From Thamnaconus septentrionalis (Eukaryota; Chordata; Actinopteri; Tetraodontiformes; Monacanthidae): a stretch of 64,000 nt of DNA. The stretch lies in NCBI GenBank assembly GCA_009823395.1, contig CM020510.1, forward strand, positions 14,202,273 through 14,266,272, read 5' to 3'. The notes under the pieces were generated by a model that saw nothing but the letters and a program-made list of their open reading frames with translations, did no database searches and was not told where the DNA came from. Below are positions 10,401 to 18,440 of the stretch, piece by piece (positions within the stretch are counted from its first letter, which is position 1; each line of letters begins with the position of its first letter). The position numbers were made by a program, and so were the translations under genes.

Positions 10401-13400
10401 GGGTAAATTGGATTTTCATCTTTTATGCTGCAATTTACTCACTGGAATTCCAGTCACACAGAAATGTTTCTTCTTTCCTCTTAAACCTGCTTCTACACTC
10501 AATATCTACAGATTGTTTCCATATTTACTTGTTTTTCCTTTGTGTTCTTGTGTTTTAGCACATCATGATTCTCTCCATGCAGTCCCGCAGGTTGTGAAGA
10601 GCTGCACTGAATTCATAGAGAAACACGGAGTTGTGGATGGAATCTACAGACTCTCGGGAATTTCATCCAACATTCAGAAACTCAGGTGTGCAAACAATGG
10701 CAGCAAGGCCTCATTTCAGTGGCATTGTTGGTTTTCAAGCGCTCAACTTTAATTTCATGTTTCTGTGGATTATTATGGGCTGTTTCACGCTGGAATTAGA
10801 CCAAGCACCTCAGCATTGAACATTATTGTCAACACTTTGTGTCATGCAGTTTTCCCATATTGTCACTGTGTGGATATTTCTATTTTTATTTGATCTGTTT
10901 TAACCTCACCATGTTGTGCTTGAGTGGATGGATGAGTTGGGAAGTGCATACGTTGGCCAAAGTTTACCTAAACCCCCCAGAGTTACATGCCAGCTTTATT
11001 CTCCAGTTATATATTGACAACATGCATGTTTTACTCTCATTGCATGTATTAACGGTGAGTTGCTTGATGTTCCCCCAAGTTTGGGAGCAAATTACAGAAT
11101 TTATCCTGCCTTTAATTTCATTGAAACTCTTCAAAACATGTTGCAGGAGAATTTTTGTCAGTGTCGTGCATCGGTTTTCTCTCATCTGGTTCACTTCATG
11201 TCTGCAGTGTCGCTGTGAAGCACCATGAGTGGCCCTGCGTCTGAACGATGATGTTGTGTGAATAAACGCGCCCTTCCTCTCTGCCGTCTAGGCACGAGTT
11301 TGACTCGGAGCAGATCCCTGACCTGACGAGGGACGTCTTCAGACAGGACATCCACTCGGTGGGCTCCCTGTGCAAGCTGTACTTCAGAGAGCTGCCCAAC
11401 CCGCTGCTCACCTACCAGCTCTACGACAGATTCTCGGTAAGAACCAGCGGAACTGGGGCAGGGATTTCCGCCGGGTATAAATGTGGGAATGGGAGCCGGC
11501 AAAGCTGTTTGGCATTATGAGGACAAAACCCCTCTATTCTTAAAATATAAGAGCGGGAGAAACAATAGGAAATTCCCTGCACCAAATGGGGTCATTGCAT
11601 TGCACTGAGCTTTCCAGGGACGGTAGGAGGAAGAGGGGGGTGCACACGCCTCAACCAAATACCAGATTAAGCAAACCCAAAACGCTTTCTGCTCTGATCC
11701 CAAGCGCCAAAGACGGGGAAGTTTAGGCAACTGTGTACATGTGATTATGAGGACAGTGTGCAGTGATGCAACGCTTTATCCTCTGCGCCCGCAGGAGGCC
11801 GTGTCTGCAGCCACGGATGAGGAGAGGCTGGTCAAAATCCACAACGTCATCCAGCAGCTGCCTCCGCCTCATTACAGGTCACGTTTACGGCTCACTGTTG
11901 CACCCTGGTGGACTGAAGCGGAATTGTTTGAAGTCAGGAGGATCTGCTGTGATGCTTGTTTTACTCTGTTTAGAAATACAGAAGACGCATTTTTTTCACC
12001 AGTGACTCTTCCATGTACTCCTTTAATTGGAGACTGGTGCCAAAGTCTTGCAACACAAATGGGACAAATTTCTTGCTATTCTTGGTAAAGTACCCTGACT
12101 CTGTACTGTAAGTGACAGTATGGATACTTGTGTAAAAACAATACTTGTAAGTAAAAGTACTGATTCAACTCCTTTACTCTCGTAAAAGTAAGAAAGTGCA
12201 GATTGTGAAATGTACTTAACTAAAACAGTAAACATGTTTTTGCGATGAATGAAATGAAACAATACATTTATTTATTTTGCAAAAATGCAGCACAACCAAA
12301 CTGTAATCAGTAATAGTTATGACCAGTGAGTCTTTACTGAAAGTTCATACTTTGAATAACAATAACCAATGTTATTTTCTACATTTTTCACTTTACTAAA
12401 AACATACTGAACAGTGACCACAAAACCAAGGTTGTCTAAAGTAATCTCCCTCAAAAATATGATCCCGTTATATTCACTTACAGAACAGCATAGTTCATAT
12501 ATCTCTATTTCAAGCAATAACAACTATCATAGATACGTAAATGACTTTGAACATAATTTGTATCTTTTCAACACAAAAATACTGATATTCTACTTGTTTG
12601 TCCCACAGGACTCTGGAATACCTCATGAGACACCTCTCCCACCTGGCCACCTTCAGCTCCACCACTAACATGCACACCAAAAACCTGGCTATTGTCTGGG
12701 CCCCGAATCTCCTCAGGTGACTTTGTGGTATCACCATCCTGTGTGTCCAGTTCAGATCGCTGTCTTTGAACTCTCTGCCTCTGAGTTTCTTTCTGTGCCA
12801 GTGGTGTCGGCTGTTAAACAAGTGATGGACCTTCCGTTGCCTCCAGGTCCAGGCAGATCGAGTCGGCATGTTTTAGCGGCACGGCGGCCTTCATGGAGGT
12901 GCGAATCCAGTCGGTGGTGGTGGAGTTCATACTCAACAACACCGAGGCTCTTTTTAGCCCCAAACTCAACGCCATCATACGGGAAAGCACAGGTGGGTTG
13001 ACGCAGTGAGAGAAGAAGGCCACATCTATTCTGAGGTTGTGAGTGGGATTTGAATAAACAAAACAAAACAAAAAAAAATCTCTCTGTTAGGAAACAACAC
13101 CTTATCCCGGCCCAAGTCCCTGCTGGTCTGCTCTCCGTCCACTAAGCTGCTCTCGCTGGAGGAGGCGCAGGCACGCACTCAGGCACAGCTGGGCTCCCCG
13201 GCCACCACCCCCTGCCTCAGCCACAGTGACTACATCGAGGTCGGCGAAGGACCCGGAGCTCTGGTTGGGAAATTCCACACAGTTATCGATCTGCCGATGG
13301 AGAGGTGGGTCAAAGGAATCTGCTGAAAGCTACAGAATGACAGCATGCCATCTGACTGATTTTAGTGTTTTGGCTTCATTGAATAATCAAGGCTCAAGGT

Positions 13401-16400
13401 TTAATATTTAAAAGTATCTCTTTAAACAGACTCTTCAGACAAACGCACAAGTGAAAAAAATCATATTGTTTCGATTTTCATTTTTTGACAAAAACATTTA
13501 ACTGAGTTAACTGCATGTTGTGTTCAGTGCCTAGTTGGAAATATGTATTGCTCTCGTGTGTCGTAGCAACAAACGGCCTCCTGCTAAAGCCAAGAAGTCT
13601 CCTGTGGGCAACTGGCTCTCGTTCTTCCACCTGGGGAAATCCCAGTCTGTATCCAAACGCAAGCTCAAGCGACACCCCAGCGAGCCCAACGAGATCAAGA
13701 GCATCGCGCTGCCAGGTGATTCCCCACCCTCCCTCCCCACCCTCCCTCCGCAACTCTCCAAGCTCTTCTTTTTTTAACCGATTCTCTGAATTATCCTGAG
13801 TGTTTGTCGTATCAACAGTTAGTGGCGGCGCAAAAAAATACAACCGTGTTCTGACAAATTGTGCAGGTGGACGGGGAGACACTGGCACGCTGCGCTCGAC
13901 CAAGAGTGAGGAGTCTCTCACGTCTTTGCACAACTTGGAAGGTGATTATGGTGATTATGCATTCAGTCTCCACGTCTCGCCCTTGCAGCGTGCACCTTTT
14001 TCTAATTTGACTCTAATTTAGGGCTGCAATGATTAGTCAATGTAATGAATTACGTCGACAACATAAATTCTTCGACGCAAAAATGTAAAAATCACACTAT
14101 AGCCGCGACATGCTCATTTTTTTACCTGCAGTGCAGTACTGAGCTCTGCGGGTGGCGTTGCTTGTTGTTTACATCCTGCAAAAACAGAGAAGAAGAACGG
14201 CTTCTTCTCTGAAAAGGTTCAAAAACTCCAAACCAGAGTTTCTAAAGTTTAGGATTATTTTATAGAAAAATGAAGCAGCCAAATACATCAGGTGCAAACT
14301 CTGAAGCTAGCCTAGCATTCCAGGGTAGCACTAGGGCAATACTTCTATCATCATCCAGTTCACAAATAACGTGGATGACGATTTCCTAGTTATGTTTTGA
14401 ATTACACACTTACTTGTTAATTATTATTAAATTAAACACAGGTGTGATTTAGTCAGGTTAAACAAGTCCAAAATAGGTGGTGAAACTAAAGAAGATAATC
14501 GTGTCTAGTCGACAAATCGAAAAAGATAATCAATAGATTAGTCGACAACAAAAATAATCCTTAGCGGCAGCCCTGATCCGATTTACTCTCCACATTTTTA
14601 ATTTCAGCCGAGTCTTCCGCATACTGTCCCCGCCGACCTCGGTCGACGAGCGAGGCCGTTTCCCTGGTGGGCAGGGACGACCTCCGCAGGAGCCGGAGCA
14701 AAGAGGGCCAGCGAGGCCACCCGCCGAGAGACGCCTACCGCAGCCCCGACAGCATCCACAGCGTGACGAGCCTCTCACCTCAGCAACCGGACGAAGAGCT
14801 GGATCTCTGCCCGCCAGCCGCTGGCATCTCCAGCCTGGACTTCGACCCCATGTCCTTCCAGTGCAGCCAGCCCTCGGCGACGCCCCGGCTGCAGCAGCAG
14901 CAGCAGCACAGGGAGAGGGGCAAGTGGAGGAAGAGCGCTGGCTGCTCCAGCGAGTCGGAGCCCATCTCTTCTCCAAACAACAACAACAACATCAGTCGCA
15001 CTCAGTCTCCGGACATCAGCCCGGGTCTCTGCCAAGGTAGGGAGACGGCCAAACTCCACCAGAGGTGCCAGAAGTAACCACATTCTGTACTTAAGTAAAA
15101 GTACAGATAACTGTTTAAAAAGAATACTCTAGTAAAAAGTAAACTACTGATTCAACTTCTTCACTCAAGTAAAAGTAAAAAACTACAGGTAAAAATGTAT
15201 TTTTTTTGCTATTAATCAAACAGTTTGATAGATTTGCAACAGACAGAATTGTGACAGAATAATCTGGATTAAACTGACTAGAGGTCTTGATGAGCATCCG
15301 GATCATTTTTAACACTTTTGCTACTCAGTACTATATTTGTTTCCTTTTTCAACTGCTGCACAACTCAACTGTAATCAGTAATAGCTATGAGCAGCGAGCC
15401 ATTATTGAATGTTTACATTTTTAGCAATAACTAATGATTTTTGACATTTTAAAAACACCAAAGCAGAGGTTACTCAAAATAATCTTACTTTAAAATATGA
15501 TCCACTTTCATATTGAACCACATAACAGCATAGTTCAAATAACTCCACTTCAAGCAAAAAAAGTGAATTACTTTAAACAGAGTTTGTATCTTTTAAACAC
15601 AAAAATTACAAGAATATTTTTCCCTTGTAAAAAGTACAAAGTGCAGCTATTTGTGTACAAATGTGGGAAGGAAAAGTAAAGGGTCATCAAACAAATAAAG
15701 ACTCAAGTGAAGTACAGATATCTGAAAACTCTCTAACCCTGAAGTGCAGTAATGAAGTGTTTGTACTTTGTTGCTCCACCTCTCCTTTCTCCCAGTAGAC
15801 GAGTGCGACGCCCTGCTGGAGGAGAGCAGGGCGGCCAGAGCCGCCCACCTGTGCCGCAGCCCGCTCAGCTCGGCCAGCCAGGCGTCGGCCCTGACCGACC
15901 GCACGCAGTCGGCCCAGAACCTGCCCGACCCAGGTGAGAGGCGGCGACCCCAGGCGTCACGTGACCGCACATAGCTTAGCCTAACTTTAAAGGAGAATGC
16001 ATTCCCTAGTTTCTTACGCGAGCCTCTGTGTTTTGTTTTCCCATCATGTCTTACCATAGCTTTGTTTGTCCTGTCATACTGTAGCGTTGTTTGTCTTATC
16101 CCTCCCCAGGAACAGATAGACTTATGAGTTCAGTGTCTGTTCTCCCTCCTCACCCTCCCTCGATGAGTGCCGCACGCAAGTTGGCTCTGGCTCTGGCTGA
16201 ATCTGCCCACAGGGCCAGCAGCGGTTCCCAGAGGAGGGCCGACGTCCAGAGGGCGGGACCACAGGACGAGAGACCGCCGCGGCCCTCGGTCCTCGACCTG
16301 AAAGTCTACCCTCAGGAGCCGCTCGCCCCTCGCGGCCTCTCAGTTCTTCCCCACCAGTGGCACAGGCCGGCGCCGGAGAGCCACTGCTGCCCTCGCCCGC

Positions 16401-18300
16401 CGCACTTCTTGCAGCCGCGCCTCGGCTCGGGCTCCTCGCAGCTCACCGACGGGCAGGAGAGCGCGTGCAACTTCACGCCCAACGTCAGCCCGCTGGGCTC
16501 GGGCAGCCTGGACGAGGGCAGCGACCGCCGAGAGGACCGGGAGCTGCTGGCGGGCGACGCCGAGCCCGCCTGCCAGAGCATCGGCGTCTCCACGCCCACC
16601 CAACTGGCGTGCTCCGCCCAGAGCCCCGTCACCTCACCCGTCTACGTCAACACCGACTCCATCAACATCTTCAACTTCCGGGCCGTCCTGGCGGAGACCG
16701 CCATGCCCGCCTCCGTGGAGGAGGTCCTCCCGCGTCCGGCCCAGGCCCCCTCGGCCCGCCACTACAGCCCGGAGGAGGTCGGATCGCCGGGCCTCGACCA
16801 GGACGTCTACGTTCACCCGCGTCAACGCAACCGAGCGCCTTCGCAGTCCCACTGCCCCCGACCGGACGTCCTGCCGCACCTCCTCTTCGGGCCGAGGGGA
16901 CTCTACCGGCAGTCGTCCGAGAGCCGCCACAGCACCCTGGGCTTGCGGCAGCCGCTGTCGCCTCAGTGCAGACGCTACCGCGGGGACGAGCTGCTCGTCG
17001 GTGGGCGCCAGAGGCAGCAGGGCCCGTGGCAGAGGGCTGAAGATCGCTTTGCGGGGCAGCCGGGTATCAGGAGGGCTCGCTCCTTCCACGCCCCCCAGTA
17101 CAGCCGCTACGGGCCGCTGGAGGCCGAGATGCTGCCCCTCGATCCTGTCTTCTACGTGGAGCGGCGGTCCGGCCAGGAGTCGCCCTACCGGAGGTTCGTG
17201 CAGTCCGGCATGCAGCCCGCCCAGCAGTTTGAAAACACGCGTCCCAGCTACCGCTACAACCCCTACTCCGGAATCAACCCGGCAGACGGCGGCCGCTACC
17301 CAGAAGTGGAGCCGAGCGACGTCCGCCATCGCGAGTCTTACCGGGGAGGCGGACGCGCGGATTACTACAACTTCTCGCCGCGCCGCGTTCCGCCCGTGAG
17401 CAGGGAGCTCTACGTGGAAAACAGGGACGGTGACTTTTACGAGGGCAGAGACGTGGAGGTTCTGGAGAGAATGGTGTACCATCCGGCCAAGCACGAGAAC
17501 GCACCCCGGTGCAAAGACACGTTTCCGACCGCGTCTCCGAGCCTGAGTCCCGTGTCGCCGATGGACTCCAGGAACAGAGACATCGCGCACACGAGAAGCA
17601 AGTCGGACCCTGGGAACGCCTGCCTGCTCTCGGCCAACAGATCGGAAAATCGAAACGCCGCGCTCGCCATGTCCCCGACTTCCCAGGGGCCCAGGCAGCC
17701 CGAGCTCGACGTCTCCAGGCGGCACTACGGCCACCCGACGGGCGAGGACTTGGGTCCGCCACGGAGGATCCAGATCAAGCAGAACCCACCTCTTCGCAAA
17801 GTCCCCTCCCTCCCAGAGAGAGGCTGTCCCAACCTCAAAAGCACGGAGCACAACAACAGAAGCCATACGCGGAGTCACGAGCAGGAGCGTCTGATGATGG
17901 CGGCGGCGGTGGTGGCGGCGGCGGCGGCGGCGGCTACTCTGGCGTGGCAAAGCCGGGCATCCTCAGGAGGGCTGGGAGGTCGCAGAGCACCAGAGAAAAC
18001 CGACACCACTATCATCAACACGCCCAATCCCCTCTGGATCCCCAACACCTGGGCACCTTTTCCTCCCAGCACACCAGAAGGACTCAAAGCACTAAAGTCA
18101 GGCCCACACAGTACGACCACATGGAGGGGTATTACGCAGTGCCCAAACCCAAACCCTCCAGATCCGGCAACGCTGCGTCCGGATATTTGCCCGGCCAGGG
18201 CTGCATGTCTCCCCGCGGGCACAGACTGTTGTCTAAGGCTCTGGGTCACGAGGCTTTGCACCAAGCTGCCCTGCTATCAGAGGCCGGGGCCTTCGACTGA
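1359..18300 (+). CDS. arhgap32: Rho GTPase-activating protein 32 (PX-RICS/p250GAP/Grit), whole gene of 22 coding exons
   Basis: This RhoGAP switches off Cdc42/Rac/RhoA-type GTPases. In mammals it acts at synapses and in cadherin and Fyn/NMDA-receptor complexes. Chaining exons by splice site and phase gives about 1,636 residues (human about 2,090): acidic N-terminus (1-100), PX (about 110-232), SH3 (about 255-320), RhoGAP (about 360-560) with arginine finger R399 in GIYRLSG and N520 in WAPNLL, then a disordered tail. The tail motifs RSTKSEESLTSLH, LDFDPMSFQCS, LALALAESA and RSKSDPG favour ARHGAP32 over ARHGAP33. Teleosts usually have two copies (a and b); I cannot say which this is. The summed exon length is 4,910 nt, one base short of a full frame, because of a break between about 17840 and 17935 in the last exon. 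The start codon has a strong Kozak context (CACCATGG). Confidence 0.93.
1727..1765. repeat. (GAGCT)n pentanucleotide microsatellite
   Basis: Nearly eight perfect tandem copies of GAGCT/AGCTG. The unit is self-overlapping and contains AGCT, so the array can fold on itself. Confidence 0.95.
1926..2187. mobile_element. MITE-like non-autonomous DNA transposon with an internal perfect hairpin
   Basis: The left end AAAGGTCCGCTGAGTCAAAT and the right end (reverse complement AAAGGTCCAATGTGCAAAAT) form imperfect terminal inverted repeats of about 20 bases. The AAAGGTCC terminus is frequent in teleost MITEs. Inside, 1951-1970 and 1989-2008 are a perfect 20-bp inverted repeat around an 18-base loop. 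No coding capacity. Confidence 0.65.
2434..2545 (+). CDS. arhgap32: arhgap32 coding exon 2 (acidic N-terminal segment)
   Basis: The acceptor is TGGTTCCACAG. One base completes Arg from exon 1, followed by 37 whole codons rich in Asp/Glu (DLPPSNDDQSRDA and onward). It ends at phase 0 with a modest donor GTACAC (2546). No protein similarity supports it; the support is a single open frame, matching phases on both sides and location. Confidence 0.55.
2546..3338 (+). other. arhgap32 intron 2, no recognised element
   Basis: A 793-base intron. The only structured piece is an imperfect palindrome near 2961-2983 (CTTTGTGA..TCACAAAG), a motif that also occurs in other fish repeats. I see nothing else. 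Confidence 0.5.
3339..3430 (+). CDS. arhgap32: arhgap32 coding exon 3 (linker before PX)
   Basis: The acceptor TTGTGGCAG opens a phase-0 exon ending with LSTASMKVKNMKK, close to the mammalian ARHGAP32 segment just before the PX domain. The donor is GTAGGT at 3431, and the exon ends in phase 2, so Lys is completed by the next exon. Confidence 0.85.
3632..3716 (+). CDS. arhgap32: arhgap32 coding exon 4 (start of PX region)
   Basis: It encodes LTFPRGHFPRLAECAHFHY then ENVDFGNVQ, the strongly conserved entry into the ARHGAP32/33 PX region. It runs from an acceptor ending at 3631 to the donor GTGAGT at 3717, in phase 0. A 3.9-kb intron follows, the longest in the gene. Confidence 0.95.
5128..5172. 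repeat. Perfect 16-bp inverted repeat with 13-base loop
   Basis: Arms 5128-5143 (AATATAGTGTCTGTTG) and 5157-5172 (CAACAGACACTATATT) are exact reverse complements. The stem is too short for a standard pre-miRNA. It may be a small MITE relic or a structured intronic element. Confidence 0.75.
5820..6312 (+). promoter_or_regulatory. arhgap32: Candidate internal promoter and non-coding first exon for a short arhgap32 isoform
   Basis: A CpG-rich block includes a GT repeat (5864-5884) and eight CTG units (6201-6225). It then has ACCACATGG with a three-codon open frame ending in TGA (6282-6293), and finally GCAGCAG followed by GTAACC, a good donor at 6313. A first exon here would splice to exon 5 or later. 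Translation could then start at Met 10297, matching the known PX-less isoform. This is inference from composition, the donor and isoform knowledge. Confidence 0.3.
7078..7300 (-). mobile_element. Retroposon-like 3' end (possible L1-type), antisense to the gene
   Basis: Read on the - strand, the segment ends with AATAAAAAGATCTTGAACCT followed by a run of A, which is a poly(A) signal plus a poly(A) tail. This is how an L1-like or other retroposed copy terminates. No reverse transcriptase is recognisable, so the family is not assigned. Confidence 0.4.
7627..7713 (+). CDS. arhgap32: arhgap32 coding exon 5 (PX domain)
   Basis: A 29-codon exon, phase 0 on both sides, with acceptor TTTTTTCTGCAG and donor GTAAAT. 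It includes KELLFLVQITCQ, an early PX strand that is nearly identical in ARHGAP32 orthologues. Confidence 0.95.
7805..7942 (+). CDS. arhgap32: arhgap32 coding exon 6 (PX domain core)
   Basis: Forty-six codons, phase 0. It contains WLVKRSYEDFRVLDKHLH, the PX signature in which the Arg and Tyr of RSYEDF sit where other PX domains contact phosphoinositides, followed by CIYDRRYSELSELP. The donor is GTACCG at 7943. Confidence 0.97.
8072..8164 (+). CDS. arhgap32: arhgap32 coding exon 7 (end of PX domain)
   Basis: Thirty-one codons, phase 0, from acceptor CTCGCTCAG to donor GTATCT. It encodes SVTRMLATYLSRFSSIADNK and then INCGPVLTWME, the closing helices of the PX domain. Confidence 0.97.
8165..9040 (+). 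other. arhgap32 intron 7, nothing recognised
   Basis: An 876-base intron with a GC-rich patch near 8380-8460 and short T runs. I see no exon, repeat array or transposon end. Confidence 0.5.
9041..9163 (+). CDS. arhgap32: arhgap32 coding exon 8 (PX-SH3 linker and SH3 start)
   Basis: Forty-one codons, phase 0. IDNKGNHLLVSEEASIN is followed by the first SH3 strand KRYTAQATDELTFE, the ARHGAP32/33 version of the ALYDY region. The donor is GTGAGA. Confidence 0.97.
9252..9329 (+). CDS. arhgap32: arhgap32 coding exon 9 (SH3 domain core)
   Basis: Twenty-six codons, phase 0, with acceptor TGTGGCGCAG. VGDIVSVIDMPPKEDTGWW includes the conserved SH3 tryptophan pair. The mammalian ARHGAP32 loop is different (PPKVLST) and the fish version resembles ARHGAP33 here, yet flanking exons are ARHGAP32-like. 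Confidence 0.96.
9330..10090 (+). other. arhgap32 intron 9 with a diverged tandem duplication
   Basis: A 761-base intron. Two diverged copies of about 140 bases (9679-9818 and 9819-9955) sit in tandem. They share TTGAGA-TTAGCATTCT-like and AGAACGGTCAT blocks followed by TGACCCAA. No coding frame is preserved. Confidence 0.6.
9679..9955. repeat. Diverged tandem duplication, unit about 140 bp, two copies
   Basis: Ordered shared words in the two copies are ACTTTTTT, TTGAGA, GCATTCT, TCACC, AGAACGGTCAT, GGCAA.TSTGAG and TGACCCAA. The spacing is constant at about 135-145 bases. The unit is not recognised. Confidence 0.65.
10091..10172 (+). CDS. arhgap32: arhgap32 coding exon 10 (end of SH3)
   Basis: VGFFPCDCVELINDKLPPS closes the SH3 domain. 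The exon ends in phase 1, and its last G joins TG of exon 11 to make Val. The donor is GTACTT at 10173; only 80 bases separate it from the next exon. Confidence 0.96.
10253..10402 (+). CDS. arhgap32: arhgap32 coding exon 11 (SH3-GAP linker, GAP start)
   Basis: It encodes KKHGKLVTFLRTFMKSRP, RQRGILKERVFGCDLGEHL. The Met at 10297 (MKSRPPPQ) lines up with the start of the short mammalian RICS isoform that lacks PX and SH3, as I recall it. The exon runs phase 1 to phase 1, with donor GTAAAT at 10403. Confidence 0.97.
10583..10685 (+). CDS. arhgap32: arhgap32 coding exon 12 (RhoGAP, arginine finger)
   Basis: VPQVVKSCTEFIEKHGVVD is followed by GIYRLSGISSNIQKLR. The Arg in GIYRLSG (about residue 399) is the catalytic arginine finger of RhoGAPs. 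The donor is GTGTGC at 10686 and the exon ends in phase 2. Confidence 0.97.
10686..11291 (+). other. arhgap32 intron 12, nothing recognised
   Basis: A 606-base AT-rich intron. The open frames here are chance frames with no similarity I recognise. Confidence 0.5.
11292..11436 (+). CDS. arhgap32: arhgap32 coding exon 13 (RhoGAP)
   Basis: HEFDSEQIPDLTRDVFRQD, then IHSVGSLCKLYFRELPNPLL, the conserved RhoGAP helix with the K and R of the LCKLYFRELP motif. Phase 2 to 0, donor GTAAGA. Confidence 0.97.
11437..11794 (+). other. arhgap32 intron 13, nothing recognised
   Basis: A 358-base intron with no repeat or transposon terminus that I can identify. Confidence 0.5.
11795..11877 (+). CDS. arhgap32: arhgap32 coding exon 14 (RhoGAP)
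   Basis: EAVSAATDEERLVKIHNVI and QQLPPPHY. SAATDEERL matches ARHGAP32 rather than ARHGAP33. It begins after acceptor GCGCCCGCAG and ends in phase 2 at the GT of 11878. Confidence 0.97.
12088..12590. mobile_element. Non-autonomous DNA transposon copy A in arhgap32 intron 14
   Basis: The sequence is colinear with the element at 15061-15784. Shared blocks in order include AAGTAAAAGTAC with TGATTCAACT, TGTAATCAGTAATAG, then ACAGCATAGTTCA and TTTCAAGCAA, then TTTGTATCTTTT. It occupies most of the 731-base intron 14, and the right end is truncated or diverged. The family is one I associate with teleost non-autonomous DNA transposons; I cannot assign a superfamily. Confidence 0.6.
12609..12716 (+). 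CDS. arhgap32: arhgap32 coding exon 15 (RhoGAP)
   Basis: TLEYLMRHLSHLATFSS, then NMHTKNLAIVWAPNLL, which contains the conserved RhoGAP Asn (about residue 520). Acceptor TTGTCCCACAG, donor GTGACT. Confidence 0.97.
12847..12992 (+). CDS. arhgap32: arhgap32 coding exon 16 (end of RhoGAP)
   Basis: RQIESACFSGTAAFMEVRIQ, then SVVVEFILNN. This closes the GAP domain. It ends in phase 1 (donor GTGGGT at 12993). The acceptor is TTGCCTCCAG. Confidence 0.96.
13091..13304 (+). CDS. arhgap32: arhgap32 coding exon 17 (post-GAP linker)
   Basis: LSRPKSLLVCSPSTKLLSL then EEAQARTQAQLGSP and YIEVGEGPGALVGKFHT, all recognisable ARHGAP32 segments. Phase 1 to 2, donor GTGGGT at 13305. Confidence 0.96.
13567..13715 (+). 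CDS. arhgap32: arhgap32 coding exon 18
   Basis: KKSPVGNWLSFFHLGKSQS then KRKLKRHPSEPNEIKSIALP. This is a conserved basic, Ser-rich segment of ARHGAP32. Acceptor GTGTCGTAG, donor GTGATT at 13716. Confidence 0.95.
13867..13941 (+). CDS. arhgap32: arhgap32 coding exon 19
   Basis: A short exon encoding GGRGDTGTLRSTKSEESLTS followed by LHNLE. The RS-KSEESLTSLH stretch is diagnostic of the ARHGAP32/33 tail. Phase 1 to 1; acceptor ATTGTGCAG, donor GTGATT at 13942. Confidence 0.95.
14020..14575. mobile_element. hAT-like non-autonomous transposon in arhgap32 intron 19
   Basis: The left end TAGGGCTGCAATGATTAGTC and the right end ...TTAGCGGCAGCCCTG form terminal inverted repeats starting AGGGCTGC. Near the right end come paired ATTAGTCGACAAC and GATAATCAATAG words. 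This layout is typical of a very abundant vertebrate and fish hAT family. The flanking 8-mers (CTCTAATT and ATCCGATT) are only partly alike, so the target duplication has decayed. Confidence 0.75.
14608..15036 (+). CDS. arhgap32: arhgap32 coding exon 20 (Ser/Arg-rich tail, short polyQ and polyN)
   Basis: Starts CPRRPRSTSEAVS (mammalian RPRRPRSSSDALS) and includes LDLCPPAAGISSLDFDPMSF, a strongly conserved ARHGAP32 motif, a run of five Gln and a run of five Asn. It ends LCQ in phase 1 at donor GTAGGG (15037), directly before an intron made almost wholly of a transposon. Confidence 0.93.
15061..15784. mobile_element. Non-autonomous DNA transposon copy B filling arhgap32 intron 20
   Basis: The ends are AGAGGTGCCAGAAGTAAC on the left and GTTGCTCCACCTCT on the right, imperfect inverted repeats starting AGAGGTG. 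The interior is rich in AAGTAAAAGTAC words. It takes up about 724 of the 759 intron bases. It starts 24 bases after the donor and ends 11 bases before exon 21, so its end contributes to the acceptor pyrimidine tract. Copy A of the same family lies in intron 14. Confidence 0.7.
15796..15933 (+). CDS. arhgap32: arhgap32 coding exon 21
   Basis: It encodes VDECDALLEESRAARAAHLC, RSPLSSASQASALTDRTQ and AQNLPDP, phase 1 to 1, with donor GTGAGA at 15934. The acceptor TTTCTCCCAG starts 11 bases after the end of a transposon. I see no clear mammalian counterpart for this sequence, though the frame, phase and codon composition fit. An alternative AG three bases downstream would drop one codon. Confidence 0.8.
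16110..18300 (+). CDS. arhgap32: arhgap32 coding exon 22 (large C-terminal exon, with internal frame break)
   Basis: GC-rich 2.2-kb terminal exon. It opens with SSVSVLPPHPPSMSAARKLA then LALALAESAHR. It continues through IRRARSFHAPQYSRY and YRYNPYSG to HTRSKSDPGN (about residue 1,400), all matching the mammalian tail in order. Beyond about 17890 the frame in use degenerates into an Ala run and runs on to a stop at 18391. The conserved end (STKVRPTQYDHMEGYYAVPK to the stop at 18298-18300) lies in the neighbouring frame. One base is therefore missing, or two are extra, between about 17840 and 17935, around a GGC/GGT tract. This may be an assembly error, a pseudogenising allele or a tissue-specific splice. 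Confidence 0.9.
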
Positions 18301-18438
18301 ATCCCACCCGATACTTTTCATCTTATTCCTTACTGGGGCCAAAGGAGAACAGCACTTTATCCTCCGCCAGACCAACAGACTGTTGTCTTGAAAGTGTGTT
18401 TATTCTAAAATTCAGGAGCTGCTAAATAGTGTGAAGTG

Positions 18439-18440
<2 letters not shown>

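Noticed and set aside
16357..17040. 227-codon second + strand frame inside exon 22
   Set aside because: Pro/Arg/Gly-rich out-of-frame translation of the same GC-rich exon; no similarity and a conserved protein already explains the sequence.
16634..17950. Open frame of 438 codons on the - strand opposite arhgap32 exon 22
   Set aside because: It is the antisense shadow of a GC-rich, stop-poor exon, with Arg/Val-rich low-complexity content and no recognisable domain. The + strand frame matches ARHGAP32.
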